DNA of 64,000 bases from Pseudomonas sp. PSE14 (GCF_029203285.1 NZ_CP115669.1:1302001-1366000), one strand, 5' to 3'; numbered from the stretch's first letter, positions 27,362-35,944 are shown. Numbers and translations are program-made. The notes: a model not told the origin generated them from the sequence alone.

Positions 27362-29518
27362 GTGGATCAAGAAGTCAGTCGAGTTTCCTCACGTCACGAT
27401 CCGCGCGGTCTGCTCGATGACCCGCTGCTGGACAGCCTGCTGACGCTCTGCCAGCTGCACCAGAAGCCGGCCAGTCGCGCCATGCTCACCAGCGGCCTGC
27501 CGCTGCCCGAGCAACGCCTGACCGCCGAGTTGCTGCCGCGCGCAGCGGCCCGCGCGGGTTTGCAGGGACGCCTGTTGCAACGGCGCCTGGAGCAGATTCC
27601 GGCGCTTGCGCTACCGGCCATGCTGCTGCTGCGCGAGGGACGTTGCGCGGTGCTGCTGGGTTGGGAAGGTGAGGGCCAGGCGCGCCTGCTGCTCAGCGAG
27701 AGCGACGGCGGCGAAGTGCGCGTGTCCCGCGAGCTGCTGCTGGAGGATTACAGCGGCCAGGCATTCTTCGCCCAGCCGCAGCACAAGTTCGACCTGCAGC
27801 ACGGGGAGCTCATTCCCCGCGCCAAGAGCTGGTTCCGCGATACCCTGAAGCGCTCGCGCTGGCTGTATGTCGACGCGGTGGCCGCGAGCCTGCTGATCAA
27901 CCTGATCGCCCTGGCCGCACCGCTGTTCGTGATGAACGTCTACGACCGCGTGGTGCCCAACCAGGCCGCCGCTACCCTCTGGGTGCTGGCCATCGGCATC
28001 AGCGGCGCCTACCTGTTCGACCTGCTGCTCAAGACCATGCGCGGCCTGTGCCTGGACCTGGCGGGCAAGAAGACCGACCTGATCATCTCGGCGACGCTGT
28101 TCGAGCGTATCGTCGGCATGAGCATGAAATACCGGCCCGCGCGGGTCGGCAGCTTTGCGCAGAACATCCACGAATTCCAGACGCTGCGCGACTTCCTCAA
28201 CTCGCTGACCCTCACTACCCTGATCGACCTGCCGTTCACCCTGCTGATCCTGCTGGTGATCGGCATCATCGGCGGGCCGCTGGTGTTCGTCCCGCTGGTG
28301 GCCTTCCCGCTGGCCGCGGGTCTGGGCTGGATGCTGCAGAAGCCGCTGGTGGAGACCATGAACCGCACCATGGCGCTGTCCGCCGAGCGCCAGTCGAGCC
28401 TGATCGAGACACTGGCCAGCCTCGACGCGGTGAAGGTGAACAACGCCGAGAGCGAGCGCCAGTACCTCTGGGAACAGACCATCGGTACCCTGAGCCGCCT
28501 GGAACTGCGGGTGAAACTGCTGTCGTCCCTGGCGATGAACAGCACCGTGCTGATCCAGGCGCTGGCCGGGGTGGTGATGATCATCGGCGGCGTCTACCTG
28601 ATCATCGCCGGCGACCTGTCCATGGGTGGCCTGATCGCCTGCTACATGCTCAACGGCCGCGCCCTCGGCCCGCTGACCCAGCTCTCCGGGCTGATCCAGC
28701 GCTACCAGCAGGCGCGCCTGTCCATGGAGACCACCAACCAGATGATGGAACTGCCGCAGGAGCGAAGCGCCGACGAGCGTCCGCTGACCCGCTCGCAACT
28801 GCGCGGCGGCATCGAGATGCGCGAGCTGGATTTCGTCTACCCGAACCAGCAGGTGGCGGCGCTGCACGGCATCAACCTGCAGTTCCGTCCTGGCGAGAAG
28901 GTCGGCATCGTCGGCCGCAGCGGCTCGGGCAAGAGCTCCCTGGCCAAGCTGATCGTCGGCCTCTACCAACCGGACAAGGGCAACCTGCTGGTGGATGGCG
29001 CCGACGTGCGCCAGCTGGACATCAGCGAGCTGCGCCACAACATCGGCTACGTGCCGCAGGACATCAGCCTGTTCAGCGGCACCCTGCGCGACAACCTGGT
29101 CTGCGGGGCGCGCTACGTGGATGACGAGCGCGTGCTGGAGGTGGCCGAGCTGACCGGCGTGAACGAGTTCGTCCGCCTGCATCCGCAGGGCTACGAGCTG
29201 CAGGTCGGCGAACGCGGCCTGAACCTGTCCGGTGGCCAGCGGCAGAACGTCGCCCTGGCCCGTGCGCTGCTGCTCGATCCGCCGATCCTGCTGCTCGACG
29301 AGCCCACCAGCGCCATGGACAACGCCGGCGAAGAGCGCCTGAAGCAGCGCCTGCATTCGATCATCGGCGACAAGACGCTGCTGCTGGTCACCCACCGCGC
29401 CTCCATGCTCAGCCTGGTGGACCGCCTGGTGATCATCGACAAGGGACGCATCATCGCCGACGGCCCGAAGGACGTGGTGATGGACGCATTGAAGAAGGGG
29501 CAGATCAGTGTCGCTTGA
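27362..29518 (+). CDS. lapB: type I secretion ABC transporter for LapA
   Basis: The 718-residue protein has an N-terminal C39-like domain (about 1-140), a six-helix membrane domain (about 165-450) and an ATPase domain. Walker A is GRSGSGKSSL (from about residue 518), the signature is LSGGQRQNVALARALL and Walker B is ILLLDEP. In the C39-like region the stretch HQKPASRAML takes the place of the active DCGxAC motif, so the catalytic cysteine appears absent. This fits exporters whose substrate is not cut at a double glycine. It starts with GTG at 27362 and overlaps lapC by 11 bases. Confidence 0.92.
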   Translation: MDQEVSRVSSRHDPRGLLDDPLLDSLLTLCQLHQKPASRAMLTSGLPLPEQRLTAELLPRAAARAGLQGRLLQRRLEQIPALALPAMLLLREGRCAVLLGWEGEGQARLLLSESDGGEVRVSRELLLEDYSGQAFFAQPQHKFDLQHGELIPRAKSWFRDTLKRSRWLYVDAVAASLLINLIALAAPLFVMNVYDRVVPNQAAATLWVLAIGISGAYLFDLLLKTMRGLCLDLAGKKTDLIISATLFERIVGMSMKYRPARVGSFAQNIHEFQTLRDFLNSLTLTTLIDLPFTLLILLVIGIIGGPLVFVPLVAFPLAAGLGWMLQKPLVETMNRTMALSAERQSSLIETLASLDAVKVNNAESERQYLWEQTIGTLSRLELRVKLLSSLAMNSTVLIQALAGVVMIIGGVYLIIAGDLSMGGLIACYMLNGRALGPLTQLSGLIQRYQQARLSMETTNQMMELPQERSADERPLTRSQLRGGIEMRELDFVYPNQQVAALHGINLQFRPGEKVGIVGRSGSGKSSLAKLIVGLYQPDKGNLLVDGADVRQLDISELRHNIGYVPQDISLFSGTLRDNLVCGARYVDDERVLEVAELTGVNEFVRLHPQGYELQVGERGLNLSGGQRQNVALARALLLDPPILLLDEPTSAMDNAGEERLKQRLHSIIGDKTLLLVTHRASMLSLVDRLVIIDKGRIIADGPKDVVMDALKKGQISVA

Positions 29519-30878
29519 TCCCAAAGGCAGCATTCGCCACAGCATCGGCGGTTATTTCAAGGGCGGCGACAACCTCTCCGGCCAACCGCTTCCCGAAGTC
29601 AGCAAGGCGCTGGTGGAAGACGCGCCGCGCGTGGTGCGCCTGACCATCTGGGTGCTGATCGGCTTCGTCCTGTTCCTCGGCCTGTGGGCGCACTTCGCCA
29701 AGATCGATGAAGTCACCCGTGGCGAAGGCAAGGCCATTCCCTCGTCCAAGGTGCAGAAGATCCAGAACCTGGAAGGCGGCATCGTCTCGCAGATCTTCGT
29801 CCACGAAGGCGAGGTGGTGCAGGCCGGCGAATCGCTGATGCGCCTGGACCCGACCCGCTTCCAGTCCAACGTCGGCGAGACCGAGGCCGACCGCCTGGCC
29901 ATGTTCCTGCGGGTGGAGCGACTCTCCGCGGAGGTCGAAGACCGCGCGCTGAACGTCCCCGACGACGTGCGCGCCAAGGTGCCCGGCCAGGCCAGCAGCG
30001 AAGAGGCGCTGTTCCACAGCCGCCAGCAGCAACTCAAGGACGAGGTCGCCGGCCTTGAGCAGCAACTGGTGCAGAAGCAACAGGAGCTGCGCGAATTCGT
30101 CTCCAAGCAGGCGCAATACCGCAACAGCCTGGAACTGCTGCGCCAGGAAATCTCCATGTCCGCGCCGCTGGTGGCGCAGGGCGCCATGTCCCAGGTGGAA
30201 CTGCTGCGCCTGAAGCGCTCGGAAGTGGAAAACCGTGGCCAGCTCGACGCCACCACCCTGGCGATTCCCCGCGCCGAGGCGGCGGTGAAGGAAGTCGAGC
30301 GCAAGGTCGCCGAGACCCGCTCGCGCTTCCGCAGCGAGGCGCTGAAGGAGCTCAACGAGGCGCGCACCGACCTGAGCAAGGCCGAGGCTACCGGCAAGGC
30401 GCTGGAGGACCGGGTAAACCGTACCCTGGTTACCTCGCCGGTGCGGGGTATCGTCAAGCAGCTGCTGGTCAACACCATCGGCGGCGTGATCCAGCCGGGC
30501 AGCGACCTGGTGGAAATCGTCCCGCTGGACGACACCCTGCTGGTGGAGGCGCGCATCCGCCCGCAGGACATCGCCTTCCTGCGGCCGGGGCAGCATGCGA
30601 TGGTCAAGTTCACTGCCTACGACTACACCATCTACGGCGGGCTGGAGGCGGACCTTGAACAGATCGGCGCGGACACCGTCACCGATGACGATGGCAACAG
30701 CTTCTACCTGATCAAGCTGCGCACCCGCAAAAGCCACCTGGGCACCGATGACAAGCCGCTGCTGATCATCCCCGGCATGGTGGCCACGGTGGACATCATC
30801 ACCGGCAAGAAGAGCATCCTGAGCTACCTGCTCAAGCCCATCCTGCGGGCCAAGGCGGAGGCGTTGCGGGAGCGGTGA
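29508..30878 (+). CDS. lapC: HlyD-type membrane fusion protein of the LapA exporter
   Basis: The 456-residue protein has a short cytoplasmic start, a single membrane helix (LTIWVLIGFVLFLGLWAHFA) and a periplasmic lipoyl/barrel-sandwich region (GKAIPSSKVQKIQNLEGGIV). A long coiled coil (about residues 165-300) and a C-terminal beta domain follow. It bridges LapB in the inner membrane and LapE in the outer membrane. The start lies inside the end of lapB, indicating coupled translation. Confidence 0.92.
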   Translation: MSLDPKGSIRHSIGGYFKGGDNLSGQPLPEVSKALVEDAPRVVRLTIWVLIGFVLFLGLWAHFAKIDEVTRGEGKAIPSSKVQKIQNLEGGIVSQIFVHEGEVVQAGESLMRLDPTRFQSNVGETEADRLAMFLRVERLSAEVEDRALNVPDDVRAKVPGQASSEEALFHSRQQQLKDEVAGLEQQLVQKQQELREFVSKQAQYRNSLELLRQEISMSAPLVAQGAMSQVELLRLKRSEVENRGQLDATTLAIPRAEAAVKEVERKVAETRSRFRSEALKELNEARTDLSKAEATGKALEDRVNRTLVTSPVRGIVKQLLVNTIGGVIQPGSDLVEIVPLDDTLLVEARIRPQDIAFLRPGQHAMVKFTAYDYTIYGGLEADLEQIGADTVTDDDGNSFYLIKLRTRKSHLGTDDKPLLIIPGMVATVDIITGKKSILSYLLKPILRAKAEALRER

Positions 30879-30966
30879 TCGACTTTGCATCCGCTCCTGC
30901 GGGCTGGGTTCTCCGGTTTCGTAGGAGCAACTGTCTTCTACCGGGTTGATCCCTGCCTGCGTCTCC

Positions 30967-31085
30967 CTCTCACCCCAGCCCTCTCCCTCCGGGAGAGGGA
31001 GCCGTCCGAGCCGGCTGACGCCAAGGTTTCATCCTGCACCGAACAGTCCCCTCTCCCGCTTGCGGGAGAGGGTTAGGGTGAGGGG
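30967..31085. repeat. CCCTCTCC / GGTGCAGGATGAAACC intergenic element, copy 3 (reverse orientation)
   Basis: Reads CTCACCCCAGCCCTCTCC ... CCGGCTGACG ... GGTTTCATCCTGCACC ... GGGAGAGGGTTAGGGTGAGG, the reverse complement of the copy at 4749-4867. It is part of a 464-bp gap (30879-31342) that holds repeats and no gene. Confidence 0.7.
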
Positions 31086-31127
31086 CCTTTGATCTTGTAG
31101 GAGCGGAATCTGTCTACGATGCTTTTC

Positions 31128-31295
31128 GCTCGGGTGTTTTTGCGCCGCTTCGGTGTGCTCGGGGCGTATCTGGTTTCGCCTCTCGGCGAGTCCCTTTGTC
31201 AAACGTCGGATAGCCGCCTTCACAAAAGGAACTCGCCCGAGGGGGCGAAACGAAATCTCCCAGCACACGCCGAAGCGGCGCAAGAACACCGAACA
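31128..31295. repeat. ~168-bp imperfect palindrome right of the lap module
   Basis: The left arm contains GCGCCGCTTCGGTGTGCT, GTTTCGCCTCTCGGCGAGT and CCCTTTGT. The right arm contains, in reverse order, ACAAAAGG, ACTCGCCCGAGGGGGCGAAAC and AGCACACGCCGAAGCGGCGC. The arms pair over most of their length with small bulges. Small frames inside it (for example 31119-31328) mirror each other because of the palindrome and are not called as genes. Its nature (mobile relic, structured RNA or extended REP) is not known. Confidence 0.65.
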
Positions 31296-31342
31296 AGACG
31301 AACAACTAACGCCGCCCCAGCCCAGTAAAAGGCGACGAGCCA

Positions 31343-31984
31343 TCAATATGCAACGGTAAACCGCTGCTGATGATGATTGGCCTGCTCGGCCTCGTCGATC
31401 ATCGCCACCGCCAGGTCCGGCAGGGAGATGCGGCTTTCGCCCTTGTCATCGAACAACACCTGATCGCCCCCGATACGGAAGCTGCCGGTGCGGGTTTCAC
31501 CGTCGAGCAACATCGCCGGGCTGAGGAAGGCCCAATCCAGTTCCTTCTCACCACGCAACTGGTCCAGCGCATCGGCCGCGCCCAGCGCGCCTTGCTTCCA
31601 TTGCTCGGGAAACTCCGGGCTGTCCACCAGGCGCTGGCCGGGGGCGATCTCCAGGCTGCCGGCGCCACCGAGCACCAGCAGGCGCTTCAGGCCAGCGGCC
31701 TTCACCCCGTCGAGAATGGCGTGGCTGCCCCTGGCGTGGGCATCGCGGATGTCCGGATTGCCCCAGCCGGCGTTGAAGGCGCTGATCACCAGGTCCTGGC
31801 CGGCGACGGCACGGGCGACCTGGGACGGATCGTAGACATCGGCCTGAACCACCTTCAGGTTCTCCCGTGCCGGCAGTTTCGCGGGGTCGCGTACCAGGGC
31901 GCTCACCTGATGACCGCGCCGCAGGGCCTCTTCGAGGAAGTAATGGCCAACGTGGCCGGTGGCGCCGATCAGGGCAATGTTCAT
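31343..31984 (-). CDS. NAD(P)-binding oxidoreductase (atypical SDR, YwnB/NmrA-like)
   Basis: The 213-residue cytoplasmic protein starts with a Rossmann fingerprint (IALIGATGHVGHYFLEEALRRGHQV). The rest matches the NAD(P)H-binding family of small flavin/quinone reductase-like proteins (VSALVRDPAKL, LLVLGGAGSLE, LDWAFLSPAMLLDGE). The catalytic YxxxK of classical SDRs is not evident, as is usual for this group. It is a single gene with a start overlapping nothing. Substrate unknown. Confidence 0.82.
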   Translation of the reverse strand: MNIALIGATGHVGHYFLEEALRRGHQVSALVRDPAKLPARENLKVVQADVYDPSQVARAVAGQDLVISAFNAGWGNPDIRDAHARGSHAILDGVKAAGLKRLLVLGGAGSLEIAPGQRLVDSPEFPEQWKQGALGAADALDQLRGEKELDWAFLSPAMLLDGETRTGSFRIGGDQVLFDDKGESRISLPDLAVAMIDEAEQANHHQQRFTVAY

Positions 31985-32103
31985 GGAATCACCTTCTGTG
32001 GGATGGAGTGCCGCATCTCGGCGGCGGGTGATTCATCTTCGGCGCGCGGCGGGCGGCGATAAAGCCGGGCAGGCGGCATGCACTCGTAAGCCTGGCTTAA
32101 TAA

Positions 32104-32733
32104 TCAGTCCTTGATGTCGTCGTTCATCAGGCTCAGTCCCCGGGCCACGGCCAGGGCGATGAACAGTGCGCCCATGATCGCTTCGCTACCCGCCAGCAGG
32201 CGCGCCAGGGGCAGGGTCGGGGCGATGTCGCCGTAGCCGATGGTGGTCAGCGTGATCATGCTCAGGTAGATGAAGCTGTCCAGGTGCAAGGGGCCGTTGC
32301 CGGTGAAGCTGTGCGGCCAGATCTGCTCGATCATGTTGTAGGCGAAGGCGAACACCAGCACGAAGTTCAGGTACAGCGAACACAGGCCATAAAGCAGTTC
32401 CGCGGTGACCGGGCGCTCCCGGGTGACGCGGCGGAACAGCGCCGCCACCATCAGCAAGTAGAAGCACATCTGTGGAATGCCCTGGTGTAGCCAGGGGCGC
32501 AGAGACCAGTCGCCGGGGATGAACAGCATTCCCAGGCTGACGATGCCGGCCAGGCTGACGACCACGAACAGCGGGCTGCGGTTGCGCAGGGAGTTGAGCG
32601 AAGCCAGCACCATCAGGACCAGGCTGCCGAGCTCCAGGGGCAGGGGCGGCGAAGGGAAGGCCAGCACCGCCATGACCAGCACGATGCTGCCCAGCAGCAG
32701 GCGGAAGCGGTAGTGCAGCAGGAAGCGTTTCAA
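32104..32733 (-). CDS. potassium channel-like membrane protein (TIGYGD filter)
   Basis: The protein has several hydrophobic helices and, near the C-terminus, a pore loop with the K+ selectivity filter TTIGYGD followed by a last helix. Ion channels of this two-pore-helix type (Ion_trans_2) conduct K+ across the inner membrane. No RCK or cyclic-nucleotide domain is present; the protein ends MNDDIKD. No ATG or GTG is available near the conserved start, so TTG at 32733 (LKRFLLHYRFRLLLG) is proposed, giving 209 residues. Longer frames run towards the neighbouring dehydrogenase gene. The start is uncertain. Confidence 0.7.
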   Translation of the reverse strand: MKRFLLHYRFRLLLGSIVLVMAVLAFPSPPLPLELGSLVLMVLASLNSLRNRSPLFVVVSLAGIVSLGMLFIPGDWSLRPWLHQGIPQMCFYLLMVAALFRRVTRERPVTAELLYGLCSLYLNFVLVFAFAYNMIEQIWPHSFTGNGPLHLDSFIYLSMITLTTIGYGDIAPTLPLARLLAGSEAIMGALFIALAVARGLSLMNDDIKD

Positions 32734-32803
32734 GGTGACGAGGCCCGGGAGTCGAGGGTGCGCCAGTCTGGTTGAAAACGCTGTCTGTCCGCCATGCCGG
32801 TCC

Positions 32804-33688
32804 TTAGGAATCGAAGAGTTTCTGTACCACCGAGAAGTCCTGCTCACCATGGCCCTGCTTGACCAGCAGGCGATACAGCGCAAGTGCCAGGCTGCCCATC
32901 GGTGTGCTGTTGCCGCTGACCTGGGCGGTTTCCTGGGCGAGTCCGAGGTCCTTGGTCATCAGCGAGGCCATGAAGCCACCAGTGTAGCCGCGCGCGGCGG
33001 GTGCGTTCTCCATCACCCCGGGCCACGGGTTGTACACCTCCAGCGCCCAGTTGCCGCCGGAGCTGCGGCGCATGATTTCCGACAGCACCACCGGGTCGAG
33101 CCCGTTGGCGGCGCCCAGGGCCAGGGACTCGGCGGTGCCGATCATCAGCACGGCGAGCAGCTGGTTGTTGCACACCTTGGCCACCTGTCCCGCGCCGTCG
33201 CCGCCGGCGTGGAAGATGTTGCGGCCCATGGCGGAGAACACCGGGCGGGCGCGTTCGAGCACCTCGGCGTCGCCGCCGACCATGAAGGTCAGGGTGCCGG
33301 CCACGGCCCCGCCGGTGCCGCCGGAGACCGGCGCATCGAGCATCGGGATGCCGCGCTCGGCGGCGGCCTGGTGGACCTTGCGCGCGGAGGCGGGGGCGAT
33401 GGTGGAGCATTCCAGCACCAGGGTGCCGGGAGTGATATGCGTCAGCAGGCCTTCGGCGCCCAGGTAGAGCCCCTCGACGTGCTGGCTGGCCGGCAGCATG
33501 GTGATCACCAGGTCGGCGCCGTCGACCGCGTCATGGGCGCTGCGCGCCGCGCTGGCGCCCTGGGCGACCAGGCCGTCGATGGCACTCTGCACCAGGTCGA
33601 ACACGCGCAGCAGGTAGCCGGCCTTGATCAGGTTGGCGGCCATGGGGGCGCCCATGTGGCCGAGGCCGATGAAGGCGATGGTTTGCAT
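32804..33688 (-). CDS. mmsB: 3-hydroxyisobutyrate dehydrogenase family protein
   Basis: The 294-residue protein has the NAD-binding start MQTIAFIGLGHMGAPMAANLIKAGY, the substrate motif DAPVSGGTGGAVAGTLTFMVGG and the catalytic lysine in KVCNNQLLAV. The family oxidises 3-hydroxyisobutyrate to methylmalonate semialdehyde in valine degradation. It is the last of four genes (acyl-CoA dehydrogenase, two enoyl-CoA hydratase types, this dehydrogenase) that together resemble PA0743-PA0746 of P. aeruginosa. The symbol follows the family; P. aeruginosa has a second mmsB elsewhere, so orthology to that one is not implied. Confidence 0.83.
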   Translation of the reverse strand: MQTIAFIGLGHMGAPMAANLIKAGYLLRVFDLVQSAIDGLVAQGASAARSAHDAVDGADLVITMLPASQHVEGLYLGAEGLLTHITPGTLVLECSTIAPASARKVHQAAAERGIPMLDAPVSGGTGGAVAGTLTFMVGGDAEVLERARPVFSAMGRNIFHAGGDGAGQVAKVCNNQLLAVLMIGTAESLALGAANGLDPVVLSEIMRRSSGGNWALEVYNPWPGVMENAPAARGYTGGFMASLMTKDLGLAQETAQVSGNSTPMGSLALALYRLLVKQGHGEQDFSVVQKLFDS

Positions 33689-33737
33689 GCTGGTTTCCTC
33701 CTGTTGGACCACAGGCACTCCAGCGCTTTTGCTCTTC

Positions 33738-33855
33738 GTAGGAGCGAGCGTGCTCGCGAACAGCCCCGCAGCGGGGGTGGGCTTGCGAGGCCGAATCCGT
33801 TCCCGACGGATTTCGGCATTTCCCACATCCCTGTGGGTCACAAGCTCGCTCCTAC
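33738..33855. repeat. inverted REP pair
   Basis: GTAGGAGCGAGCGTGCTCGC at 33738 is mirrored by CACAAGCTCGCTCCTAC ending at 33855, about 75 bp apart. It fills the gap between mmsB and the hydrolase gene, so it would lie inside the transcript if the four genes form one operon. Confidence 0.65.
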
Positions 33856-33867
33856 AGGGGAAGGGAC

Positions 33868-34971
33868 CTAGAGATCCGCCAGCGGATGCTCGCCCTCCCA
33901 GGTCGCGTCGAAGTGCGCATTCACCACTGCATCAGGTATGGCAGCGATATCCGGCCAGTGCCAGTGCGGGGCGTTGTCCTTGTCGATCAGCCGGGCGCGC
34001 ACGCCTTCTGGGAATTCCGGGTGGCGGCAGCAGTTCAGGCTCATCGCGTACTCCATGCGGAACACCTCGGCTGTCGACAGATGGCGCGCGCGGCGAATCT
34101 GTTCCCAGACCAGGCGGGCCGTCAGCGGGCAGCCGGACACCAGGGTCTTCGCGCCCTTGGCGATCAACGCATCGCTGTCCTCGGTGAGCGGGGCCAGCGC
34201 GTGCCAGGCCTCCACCACATTGGCGCAGTCCAGCAGCGCATCGATGCGTTCGCGGCGAGGCAGCAACTGGGCTTGCGGCAGTTCCCCGCGGACTTCGTGC
34301 TCCAGCGCCTGGAGCAGGCTGTGCAACTGCACGGCGGGCTGTTCGCGCCAGTTCAGCTGCACCAGGCCTTCGATCAGGTCGTCCTGCTGGGTGTCGAGCA
34401 GGAAGCGGTCGGCCAGGTCCAGGTCCAATGCGTCGCGGGCGTTCATCTGCGTGGCGGTCAGCCCGAGGAACAGGCCGAGGCGGCCGGGCAGGCGGGCGAG
34501 GAACCAGCTGGCGCCGACATCCGGGTACAGGCCGATGCTGATTTCCGGCATGGCCAGGCGGGTGGACGGGGTGACGATGCGTACCCCGGCGCCCTGCATC
34601 AGCCCCATGCCGCCGCCCATCACGTAGCCGTGGGCCCAGCAGATCAGCGGTTTGCCGTAGCTGTGGATGAGGTAGTCCAGGCGGTATTCGTCGGCGAAGA
34701 AGCGGCGGGCGAGGGTAGGCACCTCGCCGGGCTGCTCGCGGCAGGCGTCGACCAGCTTGCGCACGTCGCCGCCGGCGCAGAAGGCCTTGCCGCCATTGCC
34801 GCGCAGTACTACGCAGGCGATCTGCGGGTCGTTCTGCCAGACGCCCAGCTGATGGCTCAGCGCTTCGATCATCGGCAGGCTCAGGGCGTTCAGGCTCTTC
34901 TCGGCGTCGAGGGTGGCGATACCAATGCGAAAGCCGTGCAGGCCGGGGCGCTCTTCGAACATCACGTTCAT
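33868..34971 (-). CDS. enoyl-CoA hydratase/3-hydroxyisobutyryl-CoA hydrolase family protein
   Basis: The 367-residue protein has a crotonase fold: GGKAFCAGGDVRKLVDA forms the oxyanion hole and GHGYVMGGGMG-like text (AHGYVMGGGMGLM) the second one. The motif MPEISIGLYPDVGASWFLARLPG is typical of 3-hydroxyisobutyryl-CoA hydrolases, and the length of about 360 residues also fits them. Such enzymes release 3-hydroxyisobutyrate in valine degradation, which would feed the next gene, the dehydrogenase. The ATG at 34971 starts ten bases after the stop of the hydratase gene. Confidence 0.82.
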   Translation of the reverse strand: MNVMFEERPGLHGFRIGIATLDAEKSLNALSLPMIEALSHQLGVWQNDPQIACVVLRGNGGKAFCAGGDVRKLVDACREQPGEVPTLARRFFADEYRLDYLIHSYGKPLICWAHGYVMGGGMGLMQGAGVRIVTPSTRLAMPEISIGLYPDVGASWFLARLPGRLGLFLGLTATQMNARDALDLDLADRFLLDTQQDDLIEGLVQLNWREQPAVQLHSLLQALEHEVRGELPQAQLLPRRERIDALLDCANVVEAWHALAPLTEDSDALIAKGAKTLVSGCPLTARLVWEQIRRARHLSTAEVFRMEYAMSLNCCRHPEFPEGVRARLIDKDNAPHWHWPDIAAIPDAVVNAHFDATWEGEHPLADL

Positions 34972-34981
34972 GGTCAGTCCC

Positions 34982-35800
34982 TTACTGGTTACGCCAATGC
35001 GGCTCGCGTTTTTCCAGGAAGGCGTTGACGCCTTCGCGGGTGTCGTCGGCATCGAACAGATCGACGAAGCGCTCGCGCTCTTCCGGCAGCCAGGTGGTCG
35101 GGCCGCGTTCGCGGGCGCCCTGGATCAGCGGTTTGATGGTGCGTACCGCGACCGGGCTCTGGCGGGCGACCTTGGCCGCCAGCAGCAGGGCGGTGCCGCG
35201 CGCTTCGCCGGTATCCACCACCTGCTCGACCAGGCCGATGCGCAGCGCGGTGTCGGCGTCGACGCGCTCGCCGCAGAGGATCATGCGCTTGGCCCAGCCT
35301 TCGCCCACCAGCCAGGGCAGCGCCTGGGTGCCGCCGGCGCAGGGCAACAGGCCCACGGCGGCTTCCGGCAGGGCCATCTGCGCCTGGCGCTCGGCGATGC
35401 GGATGTCGCAGGCCAGGGCGCATTCCAGGCCGCCGCCCATGGCGTAGCCGTTGATCGCGGCGATGGACACGCCACGGAAGTCGCGCAGCGCCTCGAAGGC
35501 TTCGCCGAAGCGGCGGGCCATTTCGCGGGCGCGGGCCTTGTCGCCGTCGGCGAACATGTTCAGGTCGGCGCCGGCGGAGAAGAATTTCGGGCCCTGGCCG
35601 GTCACCACCAGGGCGTAGATGTCGTCGTCGCGGTTGAGGTGTTCGATCACCTGGCGCAGGCCGATCAGCGAGTCGCGGTCCCAGGTGTTGGCCGGCGGAT
35701 GATTGATGGTGATCAGCGCGGTGTGGCCGTGCTTTTCCACGGTCAGCTTGTGGGTGAGGTCGAAGACTCCGGGCTTGTAGGGCTCGAGGGCGTTGCTCAT
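34982..35800 (-). CDS. dspI: enoyl-CoA hydratase, DspI-like
   Basis: The 272-residue crotonase-fold protein contains the oxyanion motifs KFFSAGADLNMF and INGYAMGGGLECALACD, with a catalytic-type glutamate in MALPEAAVGLLPCAGGTQ. Length and context match P. aeruginosa PA0745 (DspI), which is required for the dispersal signal cis-2-decenoic acid. An ordinary hydratase in acyl-CoA degradation is the alternative, and both could be true. The second of two close ATGs (35800) is used because AAGGAG lies six bases before it. Confidence 0.75.
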   Translation of the reverse strand: MSNALEPYKPGVFDLTHKLTVEKHGHTALITINHPPANTWDRDSLIGLRQVIEHLNRDDDIYALVVTGQGPKFFSAGADLNMFADGDKARAREMARRFGEAFEALRDFRGVSIAAINGYAMGGGLECALACDIRIAERQAQMALPEAAVGLLPCAGGTQALPWLVGEGWAKRMILCGERVDADTALRIGLVEQVVDTGEARGTALLLAAKVARQSPVAVRTIKPLIQGARERGPTTWLPEERERFVDLFDADDTREGVNAFLEKREPHWRNQ

Positions 35801-35944
35801 GGGCATCTCCTTGTCGGTGCCGCCGGCGGGCGGACGTATGTGCCTGGACTCTAGGCGCGCGCGATGGGGCGCGTCCATGTCCTATCTGTTCGATTGCGCC
35901 CGCGTGGGCGGGCGGTTTTTCCAGTGCGGCAGTTGTGTGCTTTT

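Noticed and set aside
31119-31346. Small frames on both strands in the palindrome (69 and 105 codons)
   Set aside because: They mirror each other because of the inverted repeat and have no RBS; similar hypothetical proteins in databases probably come from copies of the element.
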